Positions 23,045 through 34,960 of a stretch of DNA of 64,000 nt are shown here, piece by piece (positions within the stretch are counted from its first letter, which is position 1; each line of letters starts with the position of its first letter). The translations under genes were made by a program, and so were the position numbers. Origin of the DNA: Lithobates sylvaticus (lineage: Eukaryota; Chordata; Amphibia; Anura; Ranidae); the NCBI GenBank assembly GCA_028564925.1, contig CM053032.1:122593490-122657489 (forward strand). Direction: 5' to 3'. The notes below the pieces were generated by a model, which saw only the letters and a list, made by a program, of their open reading frames with translations, was not told the DNA's origin and searched no databases.

Positions 23045-24030
23045 ATCACTGCGCTGGTCTTCTCATCCTTCTCGTCCGGCATCTTCTTCCATGGCGTCGG
23101 CGTCGGTGTCGGTGTCTCTTCTTGGGCCACTCATGGGGAATTCCCTATGGCTTTCCCCATGACGTCAGAGGGGGGCGGGGTCACCAGGTGCCCTCCGTTA
23201 TAAAAGACCTGTCAGACGGAGCAAAGCCTCACACAGCGGGAGCCTCCCATTGCGAGGAGCGGCCCGACAGAAGAACAGATGCCGACGCCATGGAAGAAGA
23301 TGCCGGACGAGAAGGACGAGAAGACCAGCGCAAGAAGAAGCGGATCGGAGGAAGAAGAAAATGAAGAAGATGGAAGAAGATGACGGAAGGAGAAGATGAA
23401 GAAACCCAAGGATGAAGAAAGAAGAAAGAAGATTTTAATAAAGGAATTGTCAAAGACCGTCTCCTGTCATTTTTACAATTTTTGACACTTTTTTGGTGAA
23501 ATGGTAGGGGTACTTTTGTACTCCCTTACCATTTCACACAGGGGGGAGGCCGGGGTTTCTGGGGGTCCCCTTGTTAAAGGGGGCTTCCAGATTCCGATAA
23601 GCCCCCCGCCCGCAGACCCCCACAACCAATGGCCAGGGTTGTTGGGAAGAGGCCCTTGTCCCCATCAACATAGGGACATGGTGCTTTGAGGGGTCACAGA
23701 CCCCCAAAGCATCCTCCCAATGTTGAGGGCATGTGGCCTGGTATGGTTCAGGAGGTAGAGGGGGCCGCTCTTGTCCCCCCTCTTTTCCTGTGGCCTGCCA
23801 GGTTGCGTGCTCGGATAAGGGTCTGGTATGGATTTTGAGGGGGACCCCACGCCATTTTTTTTTTTGGTGTGGGGTTCCTCTTAAAATCCATCCCAGACCT
23901 GAAGGGTCTGGTATGGATATTTAGGGGGAACCCCATGTCATTTTTTTTTTAAATTTACCGCAGGGTTCCCCTTAATATCCATAGCAGACCTGAAGGGCCT
24001 GGTAACTGAATTTGGGGGAACCCCCACGCT
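23045..24030. repeat. Palindromic cargo module, copy 3 (left arm mostly missing)
   Basis: It begins abruptly within a purine-stretch segment (CTGCGCTGGTCTTCTCATCC). It passes the centre near 23140 with TGACGTCA at 23160-23167 and a TATA box TTATAAAAG at 23198-23206. It then has a full right arm with AATAAA near 23436, a hairpin at 23496-23537 and the GC-rich blocks. The join at 23040 is a deletion breakpoint between two modules. Confidence 0.85.
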
Positions 24031-24529
24031 TTTTTTTTTTTTTTTTATCAATGACTTTCAATGAATGACTGTTCTCTGTATTACGGGAGCCGGCACTTCA
24101 TTATAGCCGCGAGTGATTTTAAATAGCTTTTTTTCCTGCAAAAATGACACTTTGTGCAGGGACAGTTCTAAGCACAGAAAACATGCGCCCCTTTACATGC
24201 ATACTATAGACACCCCCCAGGTACGAAATTTAAAGGAATATTACACTTTTATTGTTTCACTTTAAGCATTATTAAAATCACTGCTCCTGAAAAAACGTCA
24301 GTTTTTTTAAACTTTTTTTGCATTGATACATGTCCCCTGGGGCAGGACCCGGGTCCCCAAACACTTTTTATGACAATAACCTGCATATTAGCCTTTAAAA
24401 TTAGCACTTTTGATTTTGAACGTTCGAGTCCCATAGACTTTAATAGGGTTCTAAAGTTCACACGAGCTTTAGGTCTGTTCGCAGGTTCTGGTGCGAACCG
24501 AACAGGGGGGTGTTCGGCTCATCCCTAAT

Positions 24530-27500
24530 CAGAAGTAGAAACATCACCAGAAGGCAAAAGGCCTTCCCAGAAGTCTGTGGTGAAATGAGTGACATCGCTG
24601 TCCTTTATTTCTGTGCTTGTCTTTTGAGGACTTAAAACACCTGCTTCGCCTCTTTTCATCCTTTCTTCAATTCCTGGGCTTAGATCAACCTTCTTTACTC
24701 TGCTGGCATGGATCCAGGTAGAGCTTTCCTCGGTAAGGATGGCGGTCCTGGTGACGGCTACCACTTTGGTCAATGGTCCGAATGGAACCTCTGGCGGCTT
24801 TTGACCTTTCTGAAGTCTCTGGACCACAACTTGATCACCGACCTGGAATGGGTGGGTTGGTACCTGTGAAGAAGAAGGAGAGGTGCGAGCGACTTTTCTT
24901 TCAACAATATCAAGAGTTTCAATAATTTTTTTTACATATTCTTTCTGTATTTGTTCCAAATCACATTTCTCTACCATCAAGAGATGATTAGCCCACGGTG
25001 TGGGGAATGGCCTACCCATGAGTACCTCAAAGGGGGAATAAACCATCACACTCTACAACCTGGTCATTCTGATTTCAACTAATACAGCTGGGAGAATTTT
25101 TTTTCATTTGCCAAAATTCCCTCCCGTAGCTTTCCTTATCCTGTCTTTAATTGTTCTATTCATTCTCTCTACAATCCCTGAACTCTAAGGATGGTAGGGG
25201 AGGTGAAATTTCCAGTCTATTTTTAGTACTTTTACAAGATCTTGGCAGGTTTTAGCTGTGAAAGCTGGGCCATTGTCTGAATTTATTTGCAATGGACATC
25301 CCCATCTAGGAATGATTTCCTGGGTGAGGATCTTCACTAAAGTTTGTGTGCGTTTTCATTGTTGGTGACAAAGATTTCTGGCCAGCGTGACAACATTTCC
25401 ACTATGACCAATAGGTATTGTTGTTTCTTTTCTTCTTTGGGCATATGTGTAAAGTCTATCTGTAAATGGGTAAATGGCATTGTTGGGTACTCAAGATGTT
25501 CATGCTTTGATTTCTTTGGGTTTGTTGGATTGTTCCTAATGCAAGTGACACATCCCTGTACAAAATTTTTCACTAGATTAGGTAATCCTGCAATGAAAAA
25601 ATCTGCATCTAGGAGTTCACAAGTGGTCTGCCAGCCTTTGTGACCCAGTCTATGGTATTGCGCAATGAACAGGGGGACGCTAGCAACAGGAATACTGTAC
25701 ACAGTTTCCCCCATTTGCAGATTAATCCTGTTTTAGGATCTTTCTGCATTCCATCACCATTCCATTGCTCAATATCACCAGGGGTGGCAAAAGCCTGTAG
25801 TTCTGTGAGCCAATGTGTCTCTTTCAGGGAACATGGCTGAGGTGTTAGCATGGGCATTTGAATGTCTGCCTTTTGTGTAGATGCAGCTTCTTTAGCTATT
25901 CTGTCAGCTAGTGCATTACCTTTGGCTATATCAGTCATTTGGCCTGTATGTGCCTTACAGTGCATGATAGCTAGTTTTGAAGGTAACTGAATTGCATTTA
26001 GTAATGCTGTGACTAGGTCAGAGTGTGAGATGTTCTTTCCATCTGCTGCCACATATTCTCTGCGAAGCCATATTACACCATGGTCCCAGACCACACCATG
26101 AGCATACCTGGAATCGGTGTAAAGGTTTACCTCTTTTCCTGCAAACAGCTGGCATGCACGGGTTAATGCTATCAATTCAGCAGCTTGTGCAGACTGATAG
26201 GGTATTGGATTGGCCTTGAGGACAGTATCCGGCAGTTGGACTACAGCATATCCCGCGTAATAGACATTATCACTTGGTCTGCTGCAAGAGCCATCAACAA
26301 GAACTGTTTTTGCAGTAGGAATTGGTACTGAAAGCATATCTGCTCTAGGTGAAGTGTCCTGATGTATTGATTGTATACAGTCATGAGGTGGTGGTAAGGC
26401 ATCCTGTTCTCCTTTAAAACCTAACAAGGCATTCAAAATTGGAGCTGGGCCAGAGTTTATGTTTGAACTTTTTATTTTCAGGTTTGGATTGGACAGGAGG
26501 ATGACTTCATACCCAACTCAATCTTTGAGCTGACATATGCTGAGTATGTAAAGTTTTGAGGAGTGTGGTAACGTTGTGTGAAGTATGTAAAGTAGTGTTA
26601 TGGCCCAAGGTAAATGGTGCTACCATCTCTACAACCAATGCATAAGAAGCCAACGCTCTGAAACAAGCAGGCATGCCCTGCACCTGTACTGGAACCACCT
26701 TTGAGAAAAAAGCTACAGGGCGCAGTCTCCCACCATGTTCCTGGGCTAGTACTCCCGCCATGGTTCTGCAATTTTCCCTGGCAAACAAGTGAAACATTTT
26801 GCCAAATTCAAAAGATCATCAACATATTGTAACAGTACAGAACCATAAGGGGCAGTCCAAGGCCTGAGGGTGGCTTGGAGTACTATAGAATAGACCAAAG
26901 GTGAGTCTATATAGCCCTGGGGCATTCTACACCAGGTAAACTGGTGATTGTATTGGTCAATCGACATAGTAAAAGCAAAGAGTGGCCATGTCTCTTTGTC
27001 TACAAGGACAGAGAAAAAAGCATTCTTTAAATCAATCACAGTAAAACATTTGGCTGTTGCTGGAATGGAGGACAGTAGTGATGGAACATCAGGTACAATG
27101 GGTGCTATTGGGACTATGAGGTCATTTATGGCTCTCAAGTCCTGTACAAATCTGAAGGAGCCATCCGGCTTCTTTACAGGGTTAACAGGTGTGTTGTATG
27201 GAGAAATAATTTCCTCCAGGATCCCATCCTGCAGGAACCTTTTCACCATTGGAACTATGCCATCCATCTTTTCCTTAGAGAGTGGATATTGTTTGTGATA
27301 GATAGGAAATGCACCTTCTTTGAGTGTGGCCTTGTATGGTGAGCATGAAATAAGTCCTACATCCAGATCTGATGTAGACCACACCTGGGGGTCTATATAC
27401 TCAAAATCTTCTTCACTATTTTGTTGTGACAGCCTCAATAAACCTGGCTTGCATGCTACTATGATTCTCCTGTCTTTTGTTTGCACACTATGACGGTGGG
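24530..27500 (-). pseudogene. Retroviral pol region (fossil): RT, RNase H, integrase
   Basis: Going leftward: reverse transcriptase at about 26.7-27.5 kb with a YVDD active-site box; RNase H at about 25.6-26.4 kb with the LYTDSRYA type motif; integrase at about 24.5-25.7 kb with an HRLGHKG zinc-binding start and a gamma-like C-terminal domain. The layout fits class I retroviruses. It is a broken fossil. Confidence 0.9.
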
Positions 27501-27799
27501 CAATGAAGATTTTGTTTTAAAAACCTCTAACATGTGAACTGTCACTTCAGTCCACATATCATCTCTCCCTTGTTCTGTGTTAAGCTTGTAATCGGTTGCA
27601 GCTGTGCCCGCCGGTTCTACAGTAGATATAGTTCTGACCTTGGCCCAGTACCAACTTGTTCCTGTCCCTACAACACCCTCAATAATTAACCTCATATCTT
27701 CCTGTGTGTAGTTTCTGCCTTTACAAGCTATTTTTAGGTAGGCGAGAGTGGCGGGTGCAGAGACAGTGGGTTTAGGACAGTTTTTAACTATGCGGTTTA

Positions 27800-28680
27800 T
27801 GTCTTCAATTTCTATAACTTTTTTTTTAATAGGCTGTTACCTACGGTCATGAAGGGCAGCTGCTGAGTTGCAGTGGCCGCTTCTTGCTGTTTTCGCTGTA
27901 TCCTTTGAGCTCTAGTCTCGATTCGTTTTCCTGATGGGCTTATTATGTCAGTTATATCAGATCTGTCAGTAACGTTAGTAATAAGGGACCCTCCCGTCGC
28001 TTCATTATCCTTACCTTCCTCATCTGATTCTTCCTGTGCATCTCTTACTGTGGATGAAACTACGGCTTCTCTGTCTGCCTGTTGCTGTGGTTGTTGTGGA
28101 GGTGGTGCCTGTGGTCTTTGGGGAGGATTGGTTTGTGTAACATGGTAACCTGCTAACAAATCTAAGTCCTTGGGTCTCAGACTTGGGTATAAACCTTTCG
28201 GGGCAGTGGGGTTTGTAGTAACCTTATAGGGCGGGTGCAGGGTGACGGCGAAGCGTCCATGGTTTAGAGATTTCTCTAACTCATGTTTCTTCTCCGAAGC
28301 TGGATCTTTATCCTGCATTTTGGGAGGTTTATTATTCTTATTTGTTCTATCATACCAATAGGGAGCGTATGTCAACCAGTTTTCCCCTCCCTTTCGCATA
28401 TAGTCCTTGTCCCATTGGGGATCCGGACCATAATATGGCCATGCGTCTTTGTCATTTAGACAGAGGCTTTTAATCATGTCCATATGAAAGGGGTCATTTG
28501 TGCCATGCCGGGGAAAGGGACTGCAGCTGCCTAGACCCTTTGTCCATAGGATCCACCCAAGGGTTAACCAGGTATTGCTCCGTACCACACACTCTGGCAA
28601 CAAAACATCCCGTTCCCATTTTCCTATGAAAACAAAACAACCCAGTGTTTGACTGCCACCCAGTAGTGCAGACACACTAC
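27800..28680 (-). pseudogene. Retroviral gag region (fossil)
   Basis: Minus-strand matrix-like N-terminal region followed by a Pro/Gln-rich linker, directly upstream of pol and about 730 bp inside the 5' LTR. It is assigned by position and composition; sequence similarity is less obvious than for pol. Fossil. Confidence 0.7.
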
Positions 28681-28689
28681 CTAGATTCC

Positions 28690-29407
28690 TTCAACAACAA
28701 AAAAATGTAGCACTGTCCGTGATACTTTTTCATACTAATACGGCTACAATCACTTCAAGTCTTTAACAGAATAAATTTGGAACAAGTTCAAGAGTATTTC
28801 AGACACACAATAAATGCACAATCTTGCTCATGGATCTGCTGTTTTGCTTTAGACAGACTTAAAACTTTTATGAAATTAACTTTGCAATGTACATTAACTT
28901 GTTTACCTTTCCCAAAATAGATTTACCCAAATTGTAGCTTTATAACCTCACGGGGATACTACTCACCAAGTGTACCCTTTGGTTCTAGAAACAAAATAGC
29001 AGTCCACACACACACAGCGCAATTCATCCATCGTCAGTCATCTGTTCCATGCCAAACAGAACTAAAACTCTAGAGTACTCTGTAAGGCCATCAAAACCTT
29101 TTCAAGTGTCCCCAAAACACTAGTGTCCTCAAAACACTATTTATATGACCCTTCAGGTCATGACCGGTCAACTTTTATTTATACTTATGAGAGGTTTTAT
29201 AACCCAACAGCAATCTCTGTGGGATGGAAGAAAAGTCACACACCTGACACCTGGACCCCGTCAAGTCAATTTCACTCAATAAGAATAGAATTAACTTACC
29301 GAATCCTGTTAAAAAAAGATTTCCAAAAGCTTTCCAATTCCGTTAAGGGTAGCTTTCCAATTCCTTTAAGGGTTAATTCTCCATCCTTCGGACGAGCTCC
29401 CAGTGCA
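28690..29407 (-). other. Retroviral leader region (fossil)
   Basis: Untranslated leader between the 5' LTR and gag. A tRNA-Pro-like primer-binding site lies just inside the LTR. No other feature seen. Confidence 0.7.
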
Positions 29408-29934
29408 GAAAGGGTTAATCCTGTGTCTAGGGTAGTCCCTTAATATCTCTCAGACCTCAGATCCAATGTATTGTATAATTTCAGATATCTGGAATCAATT
29501 CTCAAAGAACCATATACAACGACACTCACACCATGCTGTCTTTTGAGAATTAATTGTATTGAGTTATCACAAAGCACTTCATATAGTAAATTAGACGTCA
29601 CACAGGATAAGACATGCGCAGTAAATATCAAGATGGTTACAGCTGGTAAAGACAAAACAAACAGTCATTGTTCTCTTTTCTAAACTAGCTATAAGAATGT
29701 GTGTAGATAAAGGAGTATGTGAGAATAGCTTAAGTAGCTACAGTAGCTGAAGGAATGCCGAGAAAGTCTGTGAAAGTATCAGATATGTGTGTGAGAACAC
29801 ATGAGTTAGGAGAATCTCATGTTGAGACAGTTATCTGAGAAGTTAAAGGGGTGTTCAAACTGTACATATTGTGAAATGGAAGTTTGTGAATATTAAGATG
29901 GCTGACAGAAACAAGATGGATGCTTAGCATAACC
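29408..29934 (-). repeat. 5' LTR of the endogenous retrovirus
   Basis: Full-length partner of 18534-19060, the same length by alignment. Confidence 0.92.
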
Positions 29935-30069
29935 ATTCAGATCTCAAATTTTTTCCCTCAGAAATTCTGACGGAAAAAGTCAGATGGAGCCCCCACACGG
30001 CCGGATTTTCCGACAACATGGTCCGATCGGACATTTTCCGTCTGAATTTCCGACCGTGTGTACGGGGCA

Positions 30070-30720
30070 TTAGAAAGCTTGAAGGCGGTGATTGGATTTT
30101 GGGGTCCTGTACACGGTTAGGCTCTCAAAAAGTCTCACATATGTGGTGTCCCTGTACTCAGGAGAAGCAGCATAATGTATTTTGGGGTGTAATTCCACAT
30201 AGAACCATGTCATGTTTGAACAATATATCATTTAGTGACAACTTTGTGTAAAAAAAAAAAAAAAAATTAAGGTTCCCGAAACTTGTGGCAAAATATAAAA
30301 TATTCCATGGACTCAACATGCCTCTCAGCAAATAGCTACTTTCCAAAATGGGGTCATTTGGCGGGGTTTTGTGCTACCTTGACATGTCATGGCCTCTGAA
30401 ACTGTGATTGGTAGAAATCACCATTTTATGCCCTTAGAAAGCCTGAAGGCGGTGATTGGTTTTCGGGGTCCTGTACATGGCTAGGCTCCCATAAAGTCTC
30501 ACACATGTGGTATCCCCGTACTCAGGAGAAGCAGCATATAATGTATTTTTGGGTGTAATTTCATATATGCCCATGGCACGTTTGAAGAATATATCATTTA
30601 GCGACAACTTTGTGCAAAAAAAAAAAGAAGTTTGTCATTTTCCTAAAACTTGTGGCAAAATATAAAATATTCCATAGGCTCAACATGCCTATCAGCAAAC
30701 TGCTTGAGGTGTCTACTTTA
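30070..30720 (-). repeat. Inverted-repeat family, reverse arm
   Basis: The same unit as at 13.5-18 kb in reverse complement: GAAGGCGGTGATTGG, GTACTCAGGAGAAGCAGCAT, TATATCATTTAGTGACAACT, CTCAACATGCCT. About two units are present, interrupted at the right by a solo LTR. Confidence 0.7.
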
Positions 30721-31868
30721 TGTAGCGCTGGCTCCTGACGAGCATGCGCTATGTGTTTTTCAAAGTTAACATTCCTGAAACCACAGTTGGGTTTTAGGGC
30801 TAATTCTGCCAAATTATGATTTCAGTATCAGTCTAGCTGGATTGCACTGAGTTCTACTTGGCCGCAGGTGTCGCTGTCACCGCCGGCAAGTATGAGAACG
30901 CAGTTTAGCTGGGTGTATTGGATACCATTCTTTCTCTCGGAACTAGCCCAGTGGGAGTGTTTGTCCTGCTGTGATATCTGGGAGGGGGTATGTAAGGTAC
31001 TGGGATCAAGTGTTTCGGGGTTCCGGTCCAGTCTAGAAGATATCTTCTGTCTGTTTGGTCCTGGTCCTCCTGACCAGCCCCCATGGCCCTCCTGGCCTGG
31101 GGGGCGGATCCATGCAATTCCAAGTTTTGGGGCTGGATAGCCCGAGGGGAAGCAACTGCAGGGACAGGCCTGAGTGGATATCGGGGCCTAATTATCCAAG
31201 AGTGGTCCGGTGCCGTCTCGTCTAAGGAGAGGCCCAGCAACTGGAGAAGCATCCAGGGGAGGACACTTCCGGAGAAGGCCATGCACAAGGCTGGTTTCTC
31301 TGAAGGAGCCTGGAGGCTCAGTTGAAGGACACTTTATGGATCTACACTCATACGGTATAGCCGGACCAGCTGCGAGATACTGGTACCGTATGATAGCTCT
31401 CTAAATTTGTCTAAGTCCCTTAGTTACATTCAAGTCTGTGGCAGAGACTTTGTTCAAGTGTTCTACATTCAAGTCTGTGGCAGAGACTTTGTTCAAGTGT
31501 TCTACATTCAAGTCTGTGGCAGAGACTTTTCTTTACCTAACACTTCACCGGCAGCTAGGCCTAGTGAGAGGAGGTCTATCTGGGGGTTGTGATAATCCAG
31601 CTGTGAAACAGTTATTCTCTGGATTAATTCTATAAGAGACTTCCTATCTTTGCAGTTCCAAAAGTACCTGAACTTTCACCCTAACCCTCTACCTTACAAT
31701 TAAGAGACTGTTTTATCTTTTGAATAAATAACCCAAAAAGGAAGATAAAGTGTCAGTTTCTACATTTCTTTGGGCCATCTACCACGGGAAACCCTAGACA
31801 GAGACGAGGTGAAGAAGGTAACGGTAAGGCCAATAAAACCAGCAGCTCCTTCGGGGGTCAGTGCTACA
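30721..31868 (+). mobile_element. Solo LTR (fossil)
   Basis: 1,148 bp starting TGTAGCGCTGG and ending GTGCTACA, with a 4-bp TTTA duplication at 30717-30720 and 31869-31872. A GAATAAATAA poly(A) signal lies about 150 bp before the end, as expected for a plus-oriented LTR. It contains three direct copies of a unit of about 39 bp (ACATTCAAGTCTGTGGCAG) at 31428-31532. There is no internal retroviral sequence, so it was left by LTR recombination. Unrelated to the LTRs of the 18.5-29.9 kb element. Confidence 0.75.
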
Positions 31869-32812
31869 TTTACAAAAAGGGTCATTTGGGGGGGGGGGGG
31901 TTAAATTGTACTGGAATTTTATGCACAACATTAGAAGCTTATGTCACCCACTCTTCTAACCACTTGAAGACAAAGCCCTTTCTGACACTTTTTGTTTTCA
32001 TGAAAAACTATTTTTTTTTTTTATAGAAAATTACTTTGAACCCCTAAACATTATATATTTTTTTTAAAGAAAAGGCTCTAAAGATTAAAATGGTTGGTGT
32101 TGCAATTTTTTTTTTTTTACACAGTATTTGCGCAGCGATTTTTCAAATGCAAATTTTTGGGGAAAAAAACACTTTTTTAAATTTTAATGCACTAAAACAC
32201 AATATATTGCCCAAATATTTGATAAAATAAAAAAAGATGATCTTATGCAGAGTACATGGATACTAAACACGTCATGCTTTAAAATTGGACACAAACGTGC
32301 AGTGTCGACAAACTACATTCATTTTTAAAAGCCTTTAAAAGCCTTTACAGGTTATCACTTTATCAGATTTACAGAGGAGGTCTACTGCCCTCAATCTGGC
32401 ATTCGCGATGATACCTCACATGCATGGTGTAATTGCTGTTTACATACAACACGAGACCGACGCTTGTGTTCACCTTTGCGCATGAGCAAAGGGGGACAGG
32501 GGTGCTTTTTTTATTATTAATTATTTTGCTTTTTTATTTTATTTCAATTTAAAAAAAAATTATTTATTTTTTTATATAATTTTATTGTTATCTCAGGGAA
32601 TGTAAATATCCCCTATGATAGCAATAGGTAGTGACTAGAGTTGAGCGGACACCTGGATGTTCAGTTTCGGCGGGTTCGGCCAAACTTCGGAAAAAAGTCC
32701 GGGTTTGGGGACCGAACTTGACCCGAACTTGACCGAACTCCGAACCCCATTGAAGTCAATGGGACCCGGACTTTTGAACACTAAAATGGCTGTAAAAAGG
32801 TCATGGAAAGGG

Positions 32813-33130
32813 CTAGAGGGCTGCAAATGGCAACAAAATGTTGTTAAGAGCATGACAAGGAGACTGGGTGGGAGACAATGTGAAGGAACCGGAGGCACTG
32901 TCAGCAACCCAATCTACTATCGCCTGTACTTGTCCTGGCCTCAACATTCGTACAGCCTCATTAGGCGCGCCAAAATACTGCTGCAGGCTCTGTCGCCTAC
33001 TCGCACCTGAGGAAGGTGTTTCACTAGTGCGTGTAGCTGGCACAGATCGACCACGTCCTCTCCCTGCAACAGGAGCGCCACCAGCAGCACCACGACTCGG
33101 GCCACGTCCCCTTTTTGATGATCTCCTCAT
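32813..33130 (-). pseudogene. hAT transposase N-terminus (remnant)
   Basis: 105 codons from ATG at 33130 begin with a basic, Gly/Arg/Ala-rich segment (MRRSSKRGRG, RGRGRSV). SLQQYFGAPNEAVRMLRPGQ follows, then a Ser-rich tail. The basic start and position downstream of a tandem array mirror the hAT transposase at 8345. The BED finger and catalytic core are missing, so it cannot act as a transposase. It would at most be a small basic peptide. Confidence 0.55.
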
Positions 33131-33159
33131 ATTTTCAAAATTTATGATCTCGCCCTAAA

Positions 33160-34498
33160 TGGGTGTTTTTGTCAATAGCAGAATACACGTACAGTGTCTA
33201 AAGCGCAGAAAATGCTATTGGGAAGAAAAAAAAAACGCAAAATTAAATTTTTTTGCAATGTTTTTCCAATATCAGAATAAACGGATAGTGTCTAAAGCGT
33301 TTATGAAAATGCAGAAAATGCTATTGGGGAAAAAAAACACTGCAAAATTAAATTTTTTTGCAATGTTTTTCCAATATCAGAATACACGGACAGTATGTAA
33401 AGCGTTTATGAAAACGCAGAAAATGCTATTGGGAAAAAAAAAGCACTGCAAAATTTATTTTTTTTGCAATGTTTTTCCAATATCAGAATACACGGACAGT
33501 ATGTAAAGCGTTTATGAAAACGCAGAAAATGCTATTGGGAAAAAAAACACAGCAAAATTAAATTTTTTTGCAATGTTTTTCCAAAATCAGAATACACGGA
33601 CAGTATGTAAAGCGTTTATGAAAACTGAGAAAATGCTATTGGGAAAGAAAAAAAACACTGCAAAATTAAATTTTTTTGCAATGTTTTTGCAATATCAGAA
33701 TACACGGATAGTGTCTACAGCGTCTATGTATGAAAACGCAGAAAATGCTATTGGGGAAAAAAAACACTGCAAAATTTTATTTTTTTGCAATGTTTTTCCA
33801 ATATCAGAATACACGGACAGTATGTAAAGCGTTTATGAAAACGCAGAAAATGCTTTTGGGGAAAAAAAAACACTGCAAAATAAAAAAATTTTGCAATGTT
33901 TTTGCAATATCAGAATACACGGATAGTGTCTACAGCGTGTATGTATGAAAACGCAGAAAATGCTATTGGGGAAAAAAAACACTGCAAAATTAATTTTTTT
34001 TGCAATGTTTTTCCAATATCAGAATACACGGACAGTATGTAAAGCGTTTATGAAAACGCAGAAAATGCTATTGGGGAAAAAAAAACACTGCAAAATTAAA
34101 TTTTTTAGCAATGTTTTTCCAATATCAGAATACACGCACAGTATGTAAAGCGTTTATGAAAACGCAGAAAATGCTATTGGGGGAAAAAAAAACACTGCAA
34201 AATTAAATTTTTTTGCAATGTTTTTCTAATATCAGAATACACGGACAGTATGTAAAGCGTTTATGAAAACGCAGAAAATGCTATTGGGAGAAAAAAAAAC
34301 ACTGCAAAATTAAATTTTTTTGCAATGTTTTTGCAAAATCAGAATACACGGATAGTGTCTACAGCGTGTATGTATGATGTATGTATGAACACGCAGAAAA
34401 TGCTATTGGGAAAAAAAAAAAAAACACTGCAAAATTAAATTTTTATGCAATGTTTTTCCAATAGCAGAATACACACAGACTATGGTGTATCTCTTAGT
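33160..34498. repeat. About 105-bp tandem array, about 12-13 copies
   Basis: Units keyed by AAAATGCTATTGGG start near 33211, 33317, 33422, 33528, 33632, 33743 and onward, spacing 104-111 bp. They contain CAGAATACACGGACAGT and TTTTTTTGCAATGTTTTT. Some copies have GTGTCTACAGCG with a TATGTATGAAAACG extension. The apparent frames are repeat artefacts. Confidence 0.93.
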
Positions 34499-34960
34499 AT
34501 ATGCAGTAGACATGGGAACTGCCAAAAAATTCGTTTCGTTTCGTTTCGTCCCGTTTCGTATATAAAAAAATTCGTAATTCGTAATTCGTGTACGAAATTC
34601 CGTTCGAATTCGTACGAAATACGAAATTCGGACGAATCGTAATTTTTTTTACGAATCGTTAGTAAAGTTACGAATCGTTACGAATCGTTACGAATCGTTA
34701 ACGCGGCTAATGAATTGTTGGTTCTCATAACACAGAGAACAATTCGAATCCAACTACAAATATCGAATTTCAATTTCAAGTTACGAATCGTTACGAATCG
34801 TTATGAATAGTTACGAATCGTTACGAATCGTTATGAATAGTTACGAATCGTTAGTAAATCCAACTACCAATATCGAATTTCAACTAATTTGAACGAAATT
34901 ATTATAGCAGATATAACGAATGAATTCGAATGACAAAGTGTCATTTTTGCAGAAAAAAAA

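Larger units (their letters stand above)
20592..24527. mobile_element. Non-autonomous hAT with two palindromic modules, inside the retrovirus
   Basis: The ends TAGGGATGAG and CATCCCTA have a perfect 8-bp duplication ATCAGAAG at 20584-20591 and 24528-24535. Both ends resemble the left end of the 2926-11507 element, so the element is itself foldback-like. The outermost 100 bp on the left differ, with a TTCGAGTCGAACTCATGTTCG palindromic variant. The interior holds one full module (21133-22757) and a second, partial one (23045-24030). It is younger than the retroviral insertion. Confidence 0.95.
18534..29934 (-). mobile_element. Endogenous retrovirus fossil, class I (gamma/epsilon-like)
   Basis: A minus-strand provirus with two LTRs of about 527 bp and gag, pol and env regions in normal order. 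A primer-binding site resembling the tRNA-Pro type (TGGGAGCTCGTCCG) lies beside the 5' LTR, and a purine-rich AAAGAGGGGG tract beside the 3' LTR. It is broken, with roughly half a dozen or more breaks, besides a hAT insertion near the pol/env boundary. Without that insertion it would be about 7.5 kb. By eye the LTRs differ at about 12 of 527 positions (about 2%), suggesting an insertion some millions of years old. I could not define the target duplication. Confidence 0.92.
18285..30069. mobile_element. Harbinger-type MITE, split by a retroviral insertion
   Basis: The MITE halves are 18285-18533 and 29935-30069. A 3-bp TTA duplication flanks it (18282-18284 and 30070-30072), and the flanks rejoin into the surrounding repeat (CGCCCTTA then TTAGAAAGC). 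The right end reads TGTGTACGGGGCA; the interior is CGGA/TCCG-rich and foldback-like, as in related MITEs at 55.4 and 57.7 kb. The retrovirus fossil sits in its centre. Confidence 0.8.

Noticed and set aside
33159-34148. Repetitive plus-strand frames with Lys-rich repeats
   Set aside because: Produced by the 105-bp array; unit lengths vary by single bases and break the frame.
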